Position numbers and translations under genes: made by a program
The notes under the pieces: generated by a model
What the model saw: the letters and a program-made list of their open reading frames with translations, nothing else
The model's database searches: none
What the model was told of the DNA's origin: nothing
Part shown: positions 14,891-22,886 of the stretch, piece by piece
How the letters are laid out: every line of letters begins with the position of its first letter
Numbering within the stretch: position 1 is the first letter of the stretch
NCBI GenBank assembly: GCA_036658435.1
Contig: JAVXEO010000039.1
Location: 1-23,072 of the forward strand
Source of the DNA: DIGJ01 sp036658435
GTDB taxonomy: Bacteria > Bacillota > Clostridia > Lachnospirales > Lachnospiraceae
DNA: 23,072 nt
Direction of reading: 5' to 3'

Positions 14891-14919
14891 ATTATACCAC
14901 ATTGGTATTTTCTTTTCAA
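14891..14919 (-). promoter_or_regulatory. Promoter of DeoR regulator 2
   Basis: On the minus strand TTGAAA (14914-14919) and a perfect TATAAT (14891-14896) are 17 bases apart. The promoter lies in the 143-bp gap between the isomerase stop (14953) and the regulator, and could also drive the aldolase and eutH downstream. Confidence 0.7.
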
Positions 14920-14952
14920 CCGCAGTACCTTTCCCGTTCTTCCATTCGCATC

Positions 14953-16008
14953 CTAATATTCGCCTTTGTTTCCCTGGGCAAAGTAGCGATTCAAATCATA
15001 TGGAGAATAGATTCCGCTGTCCGTTACAATTCCACTTACCAAATGTGGAGGTGTAATATCAAAGGATGGATAATATCCTTTCACGCCTTTTTTTGCGGTT
15101 TGAACACCCATCGCCTGAAGTACAAAATCAGGATCCCGCATTTCAATGGTTACGGTATCAATGGTAGGATGTCCTAAGTCCGGAGCTCCTGTAGCAAAAT
15201 ATGGAACTTCCATGTATTTTGCAATCAACGCTATTTGGAAGGTTCCCACTTTGTTTACTACATGCCCGTCTAAACAGATGGCATCTGCAGCAGAGGTAAA
15301 CACATCAATGCCTTCTTTTTCCATGACATAAGCCGGCATATTGTCTGTAATCACCGTAACATCAAAACCCTGGTCATAAGCTACACTGGCTGTTAACCTT
15401 GCTCCCTGAAAATAAGGACGTGTTTCCGGACAAAATATCTTTAAGTCATAATTTCTCTGCTTTGCTATCTTAAGCATCTGTCCTACAATCGTTTCTCCAA
15501 AACACTGGGTCATAATCTTTCCCTTTTTAGGAAATACATCTACCAAATATTCGGCCATTTTTTCTATTTTACTATATCGTGCATTGTTCATTTCCACTGC
15601 TTTTTCACGAATGGCAATGGCGATGTCCTTTACGCCTTCATCCATTGCTTTACATGCCGCTTCATAACAGGATTCCGCAATCAGTTTCATGCGTTCCACC
15701 GTGGTTGGTCTTGCATGGGATATGGTATTGGCTGCTTCTTTTAAATACGTTTCCTGTTCTGTTCTGGATTTGTCTCTGCATTCATATGCAGCAAGTGCCA
15801 TCCCCATTGCAGCTGCAGTATAGGGTCCTGCGCTCTGGGTCACCATATCCGTAATTGCTTTTGTTACCTCCACATGATTGTTACAGGTTACAAATTCAAT
15901 CTTAGCCGGGTAAATCCGTCTATCCAAAATTCTAACTTTTCCATCCTCATACCATGCTACATTTTCATATTGCAGCATAAAGGCAAGGCCTTGATCTGCT
16001 CTTTCCAT
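14953..16008 (-). CDS. Divergent MtnA-like sugar-1-phosphate isomerase (eIF-2B/MtnA superfamily)
   Basis: This 351-residue protein is related to the MtnA at 5742-6839, but only distantly. It keeps ISHARPTTVERMK, MTQCFGETIVG with Cys169 at the catalytic cysteine place, CPETRPYFQGARLTA, and SAADAICLDGHVVNKVGT with Asp242 at the catalytic aspartate place, and YYPSFDITPP. The usual RGAPAIG segment is changed to SAGPYTAAAMG, so the Arg of that motif is missing. It follows the deaminase by 13 bp with GGAGGT before the ATG, and is last in the nucleoside operon. I infer isomerisation of the ribose 1-phosphate released by the phosphorylase; a different 5-substituent or plain ribose 1-phosphate remains possible. 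Confidence 0.83.
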   Translation of the reverse strand: MERADQGLAFMLQYENVAWYEDGKVRILDRRIYPAKIEFVTCNNHVEVTKAITDMVTQSAGPYTAAAMGMALAAYECRDKSRTEQETYLKEAANTISHARPTTVERMKLIAESCYEAACKAMDEGVKDIAIAIREKAVEMNNARYSKIEKMAEYLVDVFPKKGKIMTQCFGETIVGQMLKIAKQRNYDLKIFCPETRPYFQGARLTASVAYDQGFDVTVITDNMPAYVMEKEGIDVFTSAADAICLDGHVVNKVGTFQIALIAKYMEVPYFATGAPDLGHPTIDTVTIEMRDPDFVLQAMGVQTAKKGVKGYYPSFDITPPHLVSGIVTDSGIYSPYDLNRYFAQGNKGEY

Positions 16009-16021
16009 ACAATACCTCCAA

Positions 16022-17311
16022 TTAATATAATGATTCTATTCTCTTTTCAAATTCAAACATAATTTTTTCCGCATCTAGCGTGTAGTAAATTCCATTTTCA
16101 TAAAGAATTTCTCCATCAATCATGGTCATGAACACATCCTGTGCCTGGGCCGAATAAATCAATGTAGATAATAAATCCCGGTTTGGAACCATATGGGGTC
16201 TGTCCAGTGACACGGCCACGATATCTGCCTTTTTTCCAACTTCCAATGTACCGGTATCTTCTCTTCCCTGAATCTTAGCGCCATTTCTGGTTGCAAAGGT
16301 AAACAGTTCTGCCGGAGATAAAAGCGTTGGATCCTGCTCTTTTCCCTTATGAATAATGGATGCAATATGGAGTTCTTCAAACATATTTAGATTATTGTTG
16401 CTTGCTGCTCCATCCGTTCCCATAGCCAGTAAAATTCCTTTTTCCAGCATCTTTTTAATGGGAGCAAAGCCACTTCCCAGTTTCATATTGCTAGAAGGAT
16501 TGTGTACCACCGCTACCCCTTTTTCTTTCAGTAATTCCAAATCGTTATCCGTCAGCATAACGCCGTGAGCTGCCTGGGTTGGTACATTAAATGTGCCTAA
16601 ATCATAGAACCACTGGGTTGGGGTTTTTCCATATCTTTTTATACATTCCTTATGTTCATAGGGCGTTTCCGATAAGTGAAGATGCATCCTTCCCTTTCGT
16701 TCTTCACACATTTCACTGTATTCTTGAATTACTCCGGGTGTGGAGGTATATTCTCCATGGATGGAAAAGTCCACCTTGATTCTTCCATCCATATAATTAT
16801 TAAAATCTTCAAAAAGTTTTAAGGATTCTGCTACTCTGAAATTATCTTTGGCACGTTCTTTGGGATCAAAAGATACAATGCACCGTGTTACATTGGCCTT
16901 CATTTTCGCCTTACAGACCTCTTCTATGGTTATCTCCGGCATGATATACATATCTGAAAAACAGGTAGTTCCTCCGGCAATCATTTCTAACATTGCCACT
17001 TGAGAGCCCCGTCGAATATCTTCTGCCTCCATACGGTTTTCAATGGGGACAATACAATCCAGCCACTGTTTTAGCGGAAGCTCACTTCCCTCTCCTCGAA
17101 GCAGAGTCATAGGGCTGTGGCTGTGTCCGTTAATCAAACCCGGAATCAAAAGTTTTTTTGTCATATCTTTTTCGATATCGTAAACTTCCTCCGGTTTTTG
17201 TTTCCCAATGTAGATGATTTTATCTCCATCAATTCCAAGATAACCATTTCGTATTTCTTTTGGCCCATTTTCCCATGCAATTATGGATCCATGCTTCAAT
17301 AATGTCTTCAT
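16022..17311 (-). CDS. mtaD: 5'-methylthioadenosine/S-adenosylhomocysteine deaminase-type amidohydrolase
   Basis: This 429-residue metal-dependent hydrolase of the MtaD/TrzN group is predicted to deaminate MTA, 5'-deoxyadenosine or S-adenosylhomocysteine to the inosine form. Metal and active-site motifs are INGHSHSPMTLLRG (His63, His65), SIHGEYTS (His185), HLHLSET (His212, Glu215), and LAMGTDGAASNNNLNMFEE (Asp300). The last segment is typical of the MTA/SAH deaminases. The C-terminal end of the barrel flows into the small beta domain (GTLEVGKKADIVAVSL). An AAGGAGAAGGA site precedes the ATG, nine bases after the phosphorylase stop. The neighbours, a 6-oxopurine phosphorylase and an isomerase, fit a 5'-deoxynucleoside route. 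Other aminohydrolases such as guanine deaminase fit less well. Confidence 0.88.
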   Translation of the reverse strand: MKTLLKHGSIIAWENGPKEIRNGYLGIDGDKIIYIGKQKPEEVYDIEKDMTKKLLIPGLINGHSHSPMTLLRGEGSELPLKQWLDCIVPIENRMEAEDIRRGSQVAMLEMIAGGTTCFSDMYIMPEITIEEVCKAKMKANVTRCIVSFDPKERAKDNFRVAESLKLFEDFNNYMDGRIKVDFSIHGEYTSTPGVIQEYSEMCEERKGRMHLHLSETPYEHKECIKRYGKTPTQWFYDLGTFNVPTQAAHGVMLTDNDLELLKEKGVAVVHNPSSNMKLGSGFAPIKKMLEKGILLAMGTDGAASNNNLNMFEELHIASIIHKGKEQDPTLLSPAELFTFATRNGAKIQGREDTGTLEVGKKADIVAVSLDRPHMVPNRDLLSTLIYSAQAQDVFMTMIDGEILYENGIYYTLDAEKIMFEFEKRIESLY

Positions 17312-17320
17312 TCCTTCTCC

Positions 17321-18142
17321 TTATAGTTGAGAAATAATGTCCTTAATATAAGCTCTTAATTGTGCTGATGCCTTTGCTGCGATTGCATCCACTTCTTTTC
17401 CATCAATTGGCTGGTCTAATATTCCAGCTGCCATATTGGTAAGCAGGGATAATGCCAAAAGTGGCATATCACAATGGGCTGCTGTCAGTGCCTCTGTAAC
17501 GGTAGACATTCCAACGGCATCTCCTCCCAGAATGCGGAGCGCCTTAATTTCGGATGGCGTTTCAAATTGTGGTCCCATCCAGTAAAAATAGGTTCCTTCA
17601 TGAATGGTTAAATCCGTATTGGCAGCGCAGTTCTTTGCAACTTCCCGTAATGATTTAGTATACATATTCGACACATCAAAGAATCTATTTCCAAATTCTG
17701 CAACGTTCGTTCCCCGCAGCGGGCTGGCTCCCATAAGTTTAATATGATCTTTAATGATCATGACTTCACCCGGTTTGAAATCCGTATTAATGGCTCCTGC
17801 TGCATTGGTTAAAATCATTTTTTTAACACCCAGTAATTTAAATACCCGCACCGGAATCACTAATTGTTCAAAATCATATCCTTCATAATAGTGAAATCTT
17901 CCCGACATACATACTACTTTTTTACCACAAAGGGTTCCCAAAATCAATTTTCCTGCATGAGATTTTACCGTAGAAACTAAAAAGTTTGGAATATCTTTGT
18001 AATCAATTACAATCGGATTTTCAATTTCATCTGCCAAAGGTCCCAATGCCGTTCCTAATATTAAGGCTATTTCCGGTTCAAAATCTATTTGTCCCTTAAT
18101 ATAGTTGGCACTTTTTTCAAAATACTCATAGGTATAAGTCAT
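17321..18142 (-). CDS. punA: Purine nucleoside phosphorylase (trimeric, 6-oxopurine type)
   Basis: Cleaves a purine nucleoside with phosphate to free base and ribose 1-phosphate. The 273 residues carry the trimeric PNP pattern: LILGTALGPLAD, KSHAGKL (His62), GRFHYYEGY (residues 81-89), LTNAAGAIN, GPQFETPSEIKALRILGGDAVGMSTV and LLTNMAAG. Glu194 and Asn236 occupy the places that select hypoxanthine/guanine bases. MTA phosphorylase differs at both. With the deaminase next to it, the likely substrate is 5'-methylthioinosine or 5'-deoxyinosine, giving hypoxanthine plus the 5-substituted ribose 1-phosphate. It starts 26 bp after the permease with AGGAG upstream of the ATG. General inosine/guanosine phosphorolysis cannot be excluded. 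Confidence 0.9.
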   Translation of the reverse strand: MTYTYEYFEKSANYIKGQIDFEPEIALILGTALGPLADEIENPIVIDYKDIPNFLVSTVKSHAGKLILGTLCGKKVVCMSGRFHYYEGYDFEQLVIPVRVFKLLGVKKMILTNAAGAINTDFKPGEVMIIKDHIKLMGASPLRGTNVAEFGNRFFDVSNMYTKSLREVAKNCAANTDLTIHEGTYFYWMGPQFETPSEIKALRILGGDAVGMSTVTEALTAAHCDMPLLALSLLTNMAAGILDQPIDGKEVDAIAAKASAQLRAYIKDIISQL

Positions 18143-18168
18143 ATATATTTCTCCTTCTGCAAGTTTTA

Positions 18169-19086
18169 TTATCCTTGCGCTCTGTTACGTTTTTTAATGT
18201 TAATGTAGTTGTAGATGGCCAGTGCCACAATCGTTGCCCCATAAGGTACTGCCATGGTAAGTTCGTTACTAATATTGCTGTTTTGAAGCATGTTGGACAG
18301 GGATTGTGCAAATCCAAAGAATGCACTGGATATAATAACTCCAAGAGGATGTGCCGCTCCTAAACTAGCTGCTGCCATGGCTATAAATCCACGTCCTGCT
18401 GTAATATTTTCTGCAAACATGGTAACACCACCCATTGTAAGGAGGCAGCCACCAATTCCACTTAACAGTCCGGAAAATGCAACGGTTGCAATTTGAATCC
18501 GTTCTGCTCTGATTCCTAAGCTCTTTGCTGCAGCAATGTTGGTTCCTACTGAGCGAAGACGAAATCCCGGTACGGTTTTAAACATAAAAATATATACCAG
18601 AATTGCTAAAATAAATGCAAAATAATCTAAGTAAGTCAACGACCCAAATATGGTCTGTAAAACAGGCATTGATTTTAAGCCGCTAACGTCTACTTTTGGA
18701 AGGCTGACTAATTGATTGCTTACAAAGGCACCCTTTACTCCAAAAATGTATTGCATGAAAAAAGTTGTTAATCCCGCCATTAAAACGTTAATGGATACTC
18801 CTACTACCAGCATGGCACCTTTTAGTTTTACCATAAAGATACCCGCTACCCAGGATACCAGCATACCCGCCAGCATTGCGCCAAGCAAAGCGGCCGTAAT
18901 ACTTCCTGTGTAAAAGTTTACCACGATTGCCACAAAAGCTCCGGTTAGCATGGTGCCCTCTAAACCAATGTTGAAAATCGATACACGGTTGCAAAGCGCA
19001 GATCCTAACGTAACAAACAGGATAGGAGTCATCATTCTTATTGTGGAGTTAATTACTACCGCAAGATAATTGGCATCAATATCCAT
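18169..19086 (-). CDS. Nucleoside ABC importer permease 2 (NupQ/YufQ type)
   Basis: This is a 305-residue membrane permease (BPD_transp_2) with about eight segments. Landmarks are NRVSIFNIGLEGTMLTGAF near the start, VKLKGAMLVVGVSINVLMAGL, and the coupling region GFRLRSVGTNIAAAKSLGIRAERIQ. This is the smaller of the two permeases found in NupNOPQ-type nucleoside importers. Its ATG has an AAGGTGA site, 67 bp after the first permease. That gap contains an AT-rich inverted repeat (19101-19125) with one mismatch, perhaps an mRNA-processing hairpin. Confidence 0.9.
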   Translation of the reverse strand: MDIDANYLAVVINSTIRMMTPILFVTLGSALCNRVSIFNIGLEGTMLTGAFVAIVVNFYTGSITAALLGAMLAGMLVSWVAGIFMVKLKGAMLVVGVSINVLMAGLTTFFMQYIFGVKGAFVSNQLVSLPKVDVSGLKSMPVLQTIFGSLTYLDYFAFILAILVYIFMFKTVPGFRLRSVGTNIAAAKSLGIRAERIQIATVAFSGLLSGIGGCLLTMGGVTMFAENITAGRGFIAMAAASLGAAHPLGVIISSAFFGFAQSLSNMLQNSNISNELTMAVPYGATIVALAIYNYINIKKRNRAQG

Positions 19087-19153
19087 GAGTTCACCTTATA
19101 TTATGGAAATATAGTATTTTCATAACCCTTTCTATATATAAATTTAACTGTGA

Positions 19154-20215
19154 CTAGGCCTGTTTTGAGGCTTTTTTTACTTTTACAAAATTTATAACTA
19201 ATTTAACCGATATAAATAAGGTAATACAACCTTGTATTACGGAAGAAATCTCCAAAGGTACCGTTGTAGAACGAGCAATGGCTGAGCCACCGGTCTGAAT
19301 TCCTGCCAGGATAATGGAGGTAAAGAGTACACCAATTGGATTAAATCCAGAAATCAATGCTGCATTCAGTCCTACCCATGCAAAACTTCCTGACACATAG
19401 GTGTCGTGTACATAACGATATTCTACTCCAAGAACCTCACCGGCTCCTGCAAGAGCACAAATTGCACCACTTAAAAATAGAACACCATACATAATCTTTT
19501 TACTTCCCACTCCTCCATAATTACAGAAGTTGATGTTATATCCCGTCATTTTTGCTTCGTATCCAAAGGTTGTCTTATTGCTGACAAACCACATAATAAT
19601 AACCAGGATAACGGCGATAAAAAAGCCAATATGAAGGGAATATCCTTCTACAATTTTAGGGAGTCGAAGGCTTTCATTTACCATGACCGTCTGCATTACT
19701 TTCTTATCTCCACTTACATCCAAAAATACATTGGATACAAAATGTAAGGTAACAAACTGTGCAATATAGTTTAACATCAAGGTTGAAATTGCCAGAGGCA
19801 TCTGAAATTTGTCCAATAGCCAAGCTGAAAAAGCGGAGTAAAGTCCTCCCACAATTACCGCTGCCACTACTGCCAAAACTAATTTAACCCAAGAAGGTCC
19901 CGGTGCGTAAATTGCAACGATCGCACAGGTAAAACCGCCCCAAATCATTTGTCCTTCTCCACCAATCCCCATATAGCGGGAGCTCCATGCAATGGCTGCT
20001 CCCAAACCACAGATGATAATTGGTGTAGCCCGGTTCAAAGTTGTAAGGGTATAGTAAACACTGCCAAATGCGCCTTTTAACATAATGCCATAAATTCTAA
20101 AAGGGTTTTCTCCATTAATCAGGATAATCACAGCTCCTACAAGAAGCGCCATAAATATGGCAAGAGCCGGCTGAATCAAAGATTTGAGCAAAGCTGCTAT
20201 TTTATTTTTTTTCAT
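19154..20215 (-). CDS. Nucleoside ABC importer permease 1 (NupP/YufP type)
   Basis: This is a 353-residue membrane permease with about nine segments. Typical parts are NRATPIIICGLGAAIAWSSR, MGIGGEGQMIWGGF, QMPLAISTLMLNYIAQF and the end region GFNPIGVLFTSIILAGIQTGG. It pairs with the NupQ-type permease to form the transmembrane channel. Its ATG lies inside the last codons of the ATPase gene (14-bp overlap), so translation is probably coupled. Confidence 0.9.
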   Translation of the reverse strand: MKKNKIAALLKSLIQPALAIFMALLVGAVIILINGENPFRIYGIMLKGAFGSVYYTLTTLNRATPIIICGLGAAIAWSSRYMGIGGEGQMIWGGFTCAIVAIYAPGPSWVKLVLAVVAAVIVGGLYSAFSAWLLDKFQMPLAISTLMLNYIAQFVTLHFVSNVFLDVSGDKKVMQTVMVNESLRLPKIVEGYSLHIGFFIAVILVIIMWFVSNKTTFGYEAKMTGYNINFCNYGGVGSKKIMYGVLFLSGAICALAGAGEVLGVEYRYVHDTYVSGSFAWVGLNAALISGFNPIGVLFTSIILAGIQTGGSAIARSTTVPLEISSVIQGCITLFISVKLVINFVKVKKASKQA

Positions 20216-21779
20216 TCTTTAGCCTCCCTGGCTGCGACTTGTCTGCAGCCTTATCTTCAGAGGTTGAAAGATTTCCTTCAACCTTCTTTCCTCCTGCCAT
20301 CAATAATCCAATTTCTTCCTCTGTAGCAACCCCTCTTGGGAATTCACCTACAATCTTTCCTTCATACATAATGCAAATTCGGTCTGATAGCTTCATTATT
20401 TCTGTAAGTTCCGAAGAAACCAGCAGCACGGCATCGCCATTGCATCTTTTTTCAACTATTTTATCGTGGATAAACTCCATCGCGCCAATATCCACACCTC
20501 TGGTAGGTTCACAGGCAATCAGTAATGGACTTTTTTGAGAAATCTCTCTGGCTGCAATTAATTTCTGTGCATTTCCACCGGAAAGTGAACCGGTTTTATC
20601 GCCAACGTCCTCTACTTTTACACTGAACTCTTTTACCAGTTTTTTTGCAAATTCTTGAGCATTTTTCATATTAATAACGCCCTTTTGGGAGAGAAATGCC
20701 TTCTTATGGTGAGCCATAATAGAAGTTTCCGTAATGGTTGCATCCACAGCCGATCCCCATTTATAACGATCTTCCGGAATTAATGCAATTCCACTGTTTC
20801 TTACCGCATCCACCTTATGGTTGAATACATCGGCTCCTTTTACTCTTATCTCACCTTTGTCTGCCTTCGTCAGTCCAAAGATACATTGGACAAATTCTGA
20901 TTGTCCATTGCCGGATACCCCGGCAATTCCTACAATTTCTCCTGCTTTAATCGTAAGAGAAATTCCATCCAGAACCGGAATTCCTCCGCTTCCGTGGAGA
21001 TACAGATTTTTAACTTCTAAAACATTGTCTCCTACTTTTTTGTTAGGAATTTCTTTTACCGGCAGCTGTCGTCCAATCATTAAGAAGGATAATTCTTCAA
21101 TGGTTGTTTCACAGGTTTTCATCTCTTTAATGTATTTTCCGGCTCTCATTACCATAACCCGGTCAGAAACACTCATTACTTCATTTAACTTATGGGTGAT
21201 AATAATAATACTTTTTCCCATCTTTGCCAGTTGTCTAATGGTATCCATCAGGTCAGTGGCTTCTTGAGGAGTCAGTACTGCTGTTGGTTCATCAAAGATG
21301 ATAATATCCGTGTTTTGGTATAATACTTTCAGAATTTCTACCCTTTGTCTAAGTCCTACCGGTAGTCTTTCAATCTTGGTTTTAGGGTTTAATGGGAGCT
21401 CATATTTAATGGATAATTCTTCTACCACTTCATTGGCTTTCTTTAAATCCATCAGTATCCCTTTTGTAGGTTCTTTGGAATAGACAATGTTTTCTGCTAC
21501 TGTAAATGGTTCAAACAGCATAAAATGCTGTTGAACCATTCCAATTCCATTGGCTATTGCATGTGTGGCATTCTTAATATGAACTTCTTTTCCATTTATA
21601 AGAATTTCTCCTGAAGTTGCTTGTTCCAGACCGTAGAGCACTTTCATCAATGTTGTTTTCCCGGCTCCATTTTCTCCAACTACAGCCAATACCTCGCCTT
21701 TTTCAAGAGTAAGACTGATATTGTCATTGGCAATTAAATCGCCATATTTTTTTACTATATTATTCATTTCTAGTAACAT
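20202..21779 (-). CDS. Nucleoside ABC importer ATPase (NupO/YufO type, two nucleotide-binding domains)
   Basis: Double ATPase of 525 residues. Domain one has Walker A GENGAGKTT, a weak signature (LPVGLRQRVEILKVL) and IIIFDEPTAVLTPQEA. Domain two has the degenerate Walker A GVSGNGQSE, the signature SLSGGNAQKLIAAREI and ACEPTRGVDIGAMEF. A charged tail (about 25 residues) follows the second domain. The ATG at 21777-21779 with GAGGTG just upstream is chosen over a TTG five codons earlier. It follows the lipoprotein by 39 bp. A copy of ATGTTGTTTT at 21650-21659 lies inside the Walker A coding region and is treated as chance. Confidence 0.92.
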   Translation of the reverse strand: MLLEMNNIVKKYGDLIANDNISLTLEKGEVLAVVGENGAGKTTLMKVLYGLEQATSGEILINGKEVHIKNATHAIANGIGMVQQHFMLFEPFTVAENIVYSKEPTKGILMDLKKANEVVEELSIKYELPLNPKTKIERLPVGLRQRVEILKVLYQNTDIIIFDEPTAVLTPQEATDLMDTIRQLAKMGKSIIIITHKLNEVMSVSDRVMVMRAGKYIKEMKTCETTIEELSFLMIGRQLPVKEIPNKKVGDNVLEVKNLYLHGSGGIPVLDGISLTIKAGEIVGIAGVSGNGQSEFVQCIFGLTKADKGEIRVKGADVFNHKVDAVRNSGIALIPEDRYKWGSAVDATITETSIMAHHKKAFLSQKGVINMKNAQEFAKKLVKEFSVKVEDVGDKTGSLSGGNAQKLIAAREISQKSPLLIACEPTRGVDIGAMEFIHDKIVEKRCNGDAVLLVSSELTEIMKLSDRICIMYEGKIVGEFPRGVATEEEIGLLMAGGKKVEGNLSTSEDKAADKSQPGRLKNEKK

Positions 21780-21818
21780 AAGCACCTCACACAATTCCGC
21801 AATTTATGTTGCCTGCTT

Positions 21819-22886
21819 TTATTTATAATCTGCTTCCAGTGGAACTTCAATTTTTAATTTTCCTGATTTAATATCTTCTGCATAGCCCTTAACCTGTTTA
21901 ATAATTTCATCCGTCAATACCTTGCTTCTTGGATTTACACCATCATCTGTAATATAGGTTGCTCCAATTACACCATCCGCCAAGCCTAAAGATGTTACTC
22001 CCGGTTCAATCTTTTCATCAAATAAGTCTTTTACTACCTGTTCTGCTACAAGTCCCGTGTATTTTACCTGTGTTGTAACAATGTATTCATTATTAGGATC
22101 GGTTCTGTCGAAATCCTGACCAGAAGTATAAAATCCTTTTTCTTTCGCTGCTTCAAAAGTACCAAAGTCTGCTACTGCAGATGCTGCGTTGATAAAAGTA
22201 CAGCCCTGAGCTGCCTGTTGTAAAGCAAGTTCTTTTGCAATTGGTGCATCTGAATAAGATTTTGTATAGTTAAAGATAAAGTCACTTGTCTGAATCTCTG
22301 GATTTACTGCTTTTGCACCTTCCATGTAACCATATCTCCATTCAAAACTTCCCTGACCCGGATTAGCATGAACGGCACCGAAAGGTCCTTTTGGTTTACC
22401 CATGTCTGCACTAATAAGAGCTGCCATGGCACCTACTAAGTAAGCACCTTCTTGTGGCTTAAAGATATAAGATTTTACATAAGGACTGTCACATGTTGTA
22501 TCAATCACCACGTACTTTGCCTTATCCGGAAATTGCTCCGATACTTGTTTCATCGGATCCGCTGCTTTAAATCCTACTGCCATTATTAAGTCGTAATTTT
22601 CTTCTACAGAAGCACGTACATTTTCACTCCATGCTGTTCCATCGGTACATTCTACTAAAGAATATTCAATGGGATAGGTTCCTGTTTCCTTTATTTCATC
22701 TAGTTTGTCTACAATCTGTGTTAAAAATGGATTGGTTCCTACAGGATCCGTAATCAGTGCAATTCTTTTTGTTTCGGTCTTTCCTCCTGCAGCTGTTTCT
22801 TTTTTATCAGAACCGCATCCTGTGAAAGTACCCATAATCATAACTGCTGCTAATAATAGTGATAATACTTTTTTTCCTTTTTTCAT
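21819..22886 (-). CDS. BMP/PnrA-family nucleoside-binding lipoprotein
   Basis: This 355-residue lipoprotein has the signal peptide MKKGKKVLSLLLAAVMIMG and lipobox FTGC (Cys24), then a Lys/Thr/Gly linker and the BMP fold (RIALITDPVGTNPFLTQ, YDLIMAVGFKAADPMKQV, KYVVIDTTCDSPYVKS, KPQEGAYLVGAMAAL, FGAVHANPGQ). Family members capture nucleosides such as inosine, guanosine or adenosine for an attached ABC importer. The usual acidic DxSFN-like binding loop is replaced by GTNPF, so the ligand may differ from ordinary nucleosides; a 5'-deoxynucleoside is my inference from the downstream genes. It heads the operon, with GAGGAG nine bases before the ATG. The 186 bases upstream to the window end show no convincing promoter or riboswitch. 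Confidence 0.9.
   Translation of the reverse strand: MKKGKKVLSLLLAAVMIMGTFTGCGSDKKETAAGGKTETKRIALITDPVGTNPFLTQIVDKLDEIKETGTYPIEYSLVECTDGTAWSENVRASVEENYDLIMAVGFKAADPMKQVSEQFPDKAKYVVIDTTCDSPYVKSYIFKPQEGAYLVGAMAALISADMGKPKGPFGAVHANPGQGSFEWRYGYMEGAKAVNPEIQTSDFIFNYTKSYSDAPIAKELALQQAAQGCTFINAASAVADFGTFEAAKEKGFYTSGQDFDRTDPNNEYIVTTQVKYTGLVAEQVVKDLFDEKIEPGVTSLGLADGVIGATYITDDGVNPRSKVLTDEIIKQVKGYAEDIKSGKLKIEVPLEADYK

Noticed and set aside
144..16008. Deoxyribose/sugar-phosphate BMC using deoxyribose-phosphate aldolase
   Set aside because: No DeoC-type aldolase is present; both aldolases have the class II Zn motif (HxH plus NHG).
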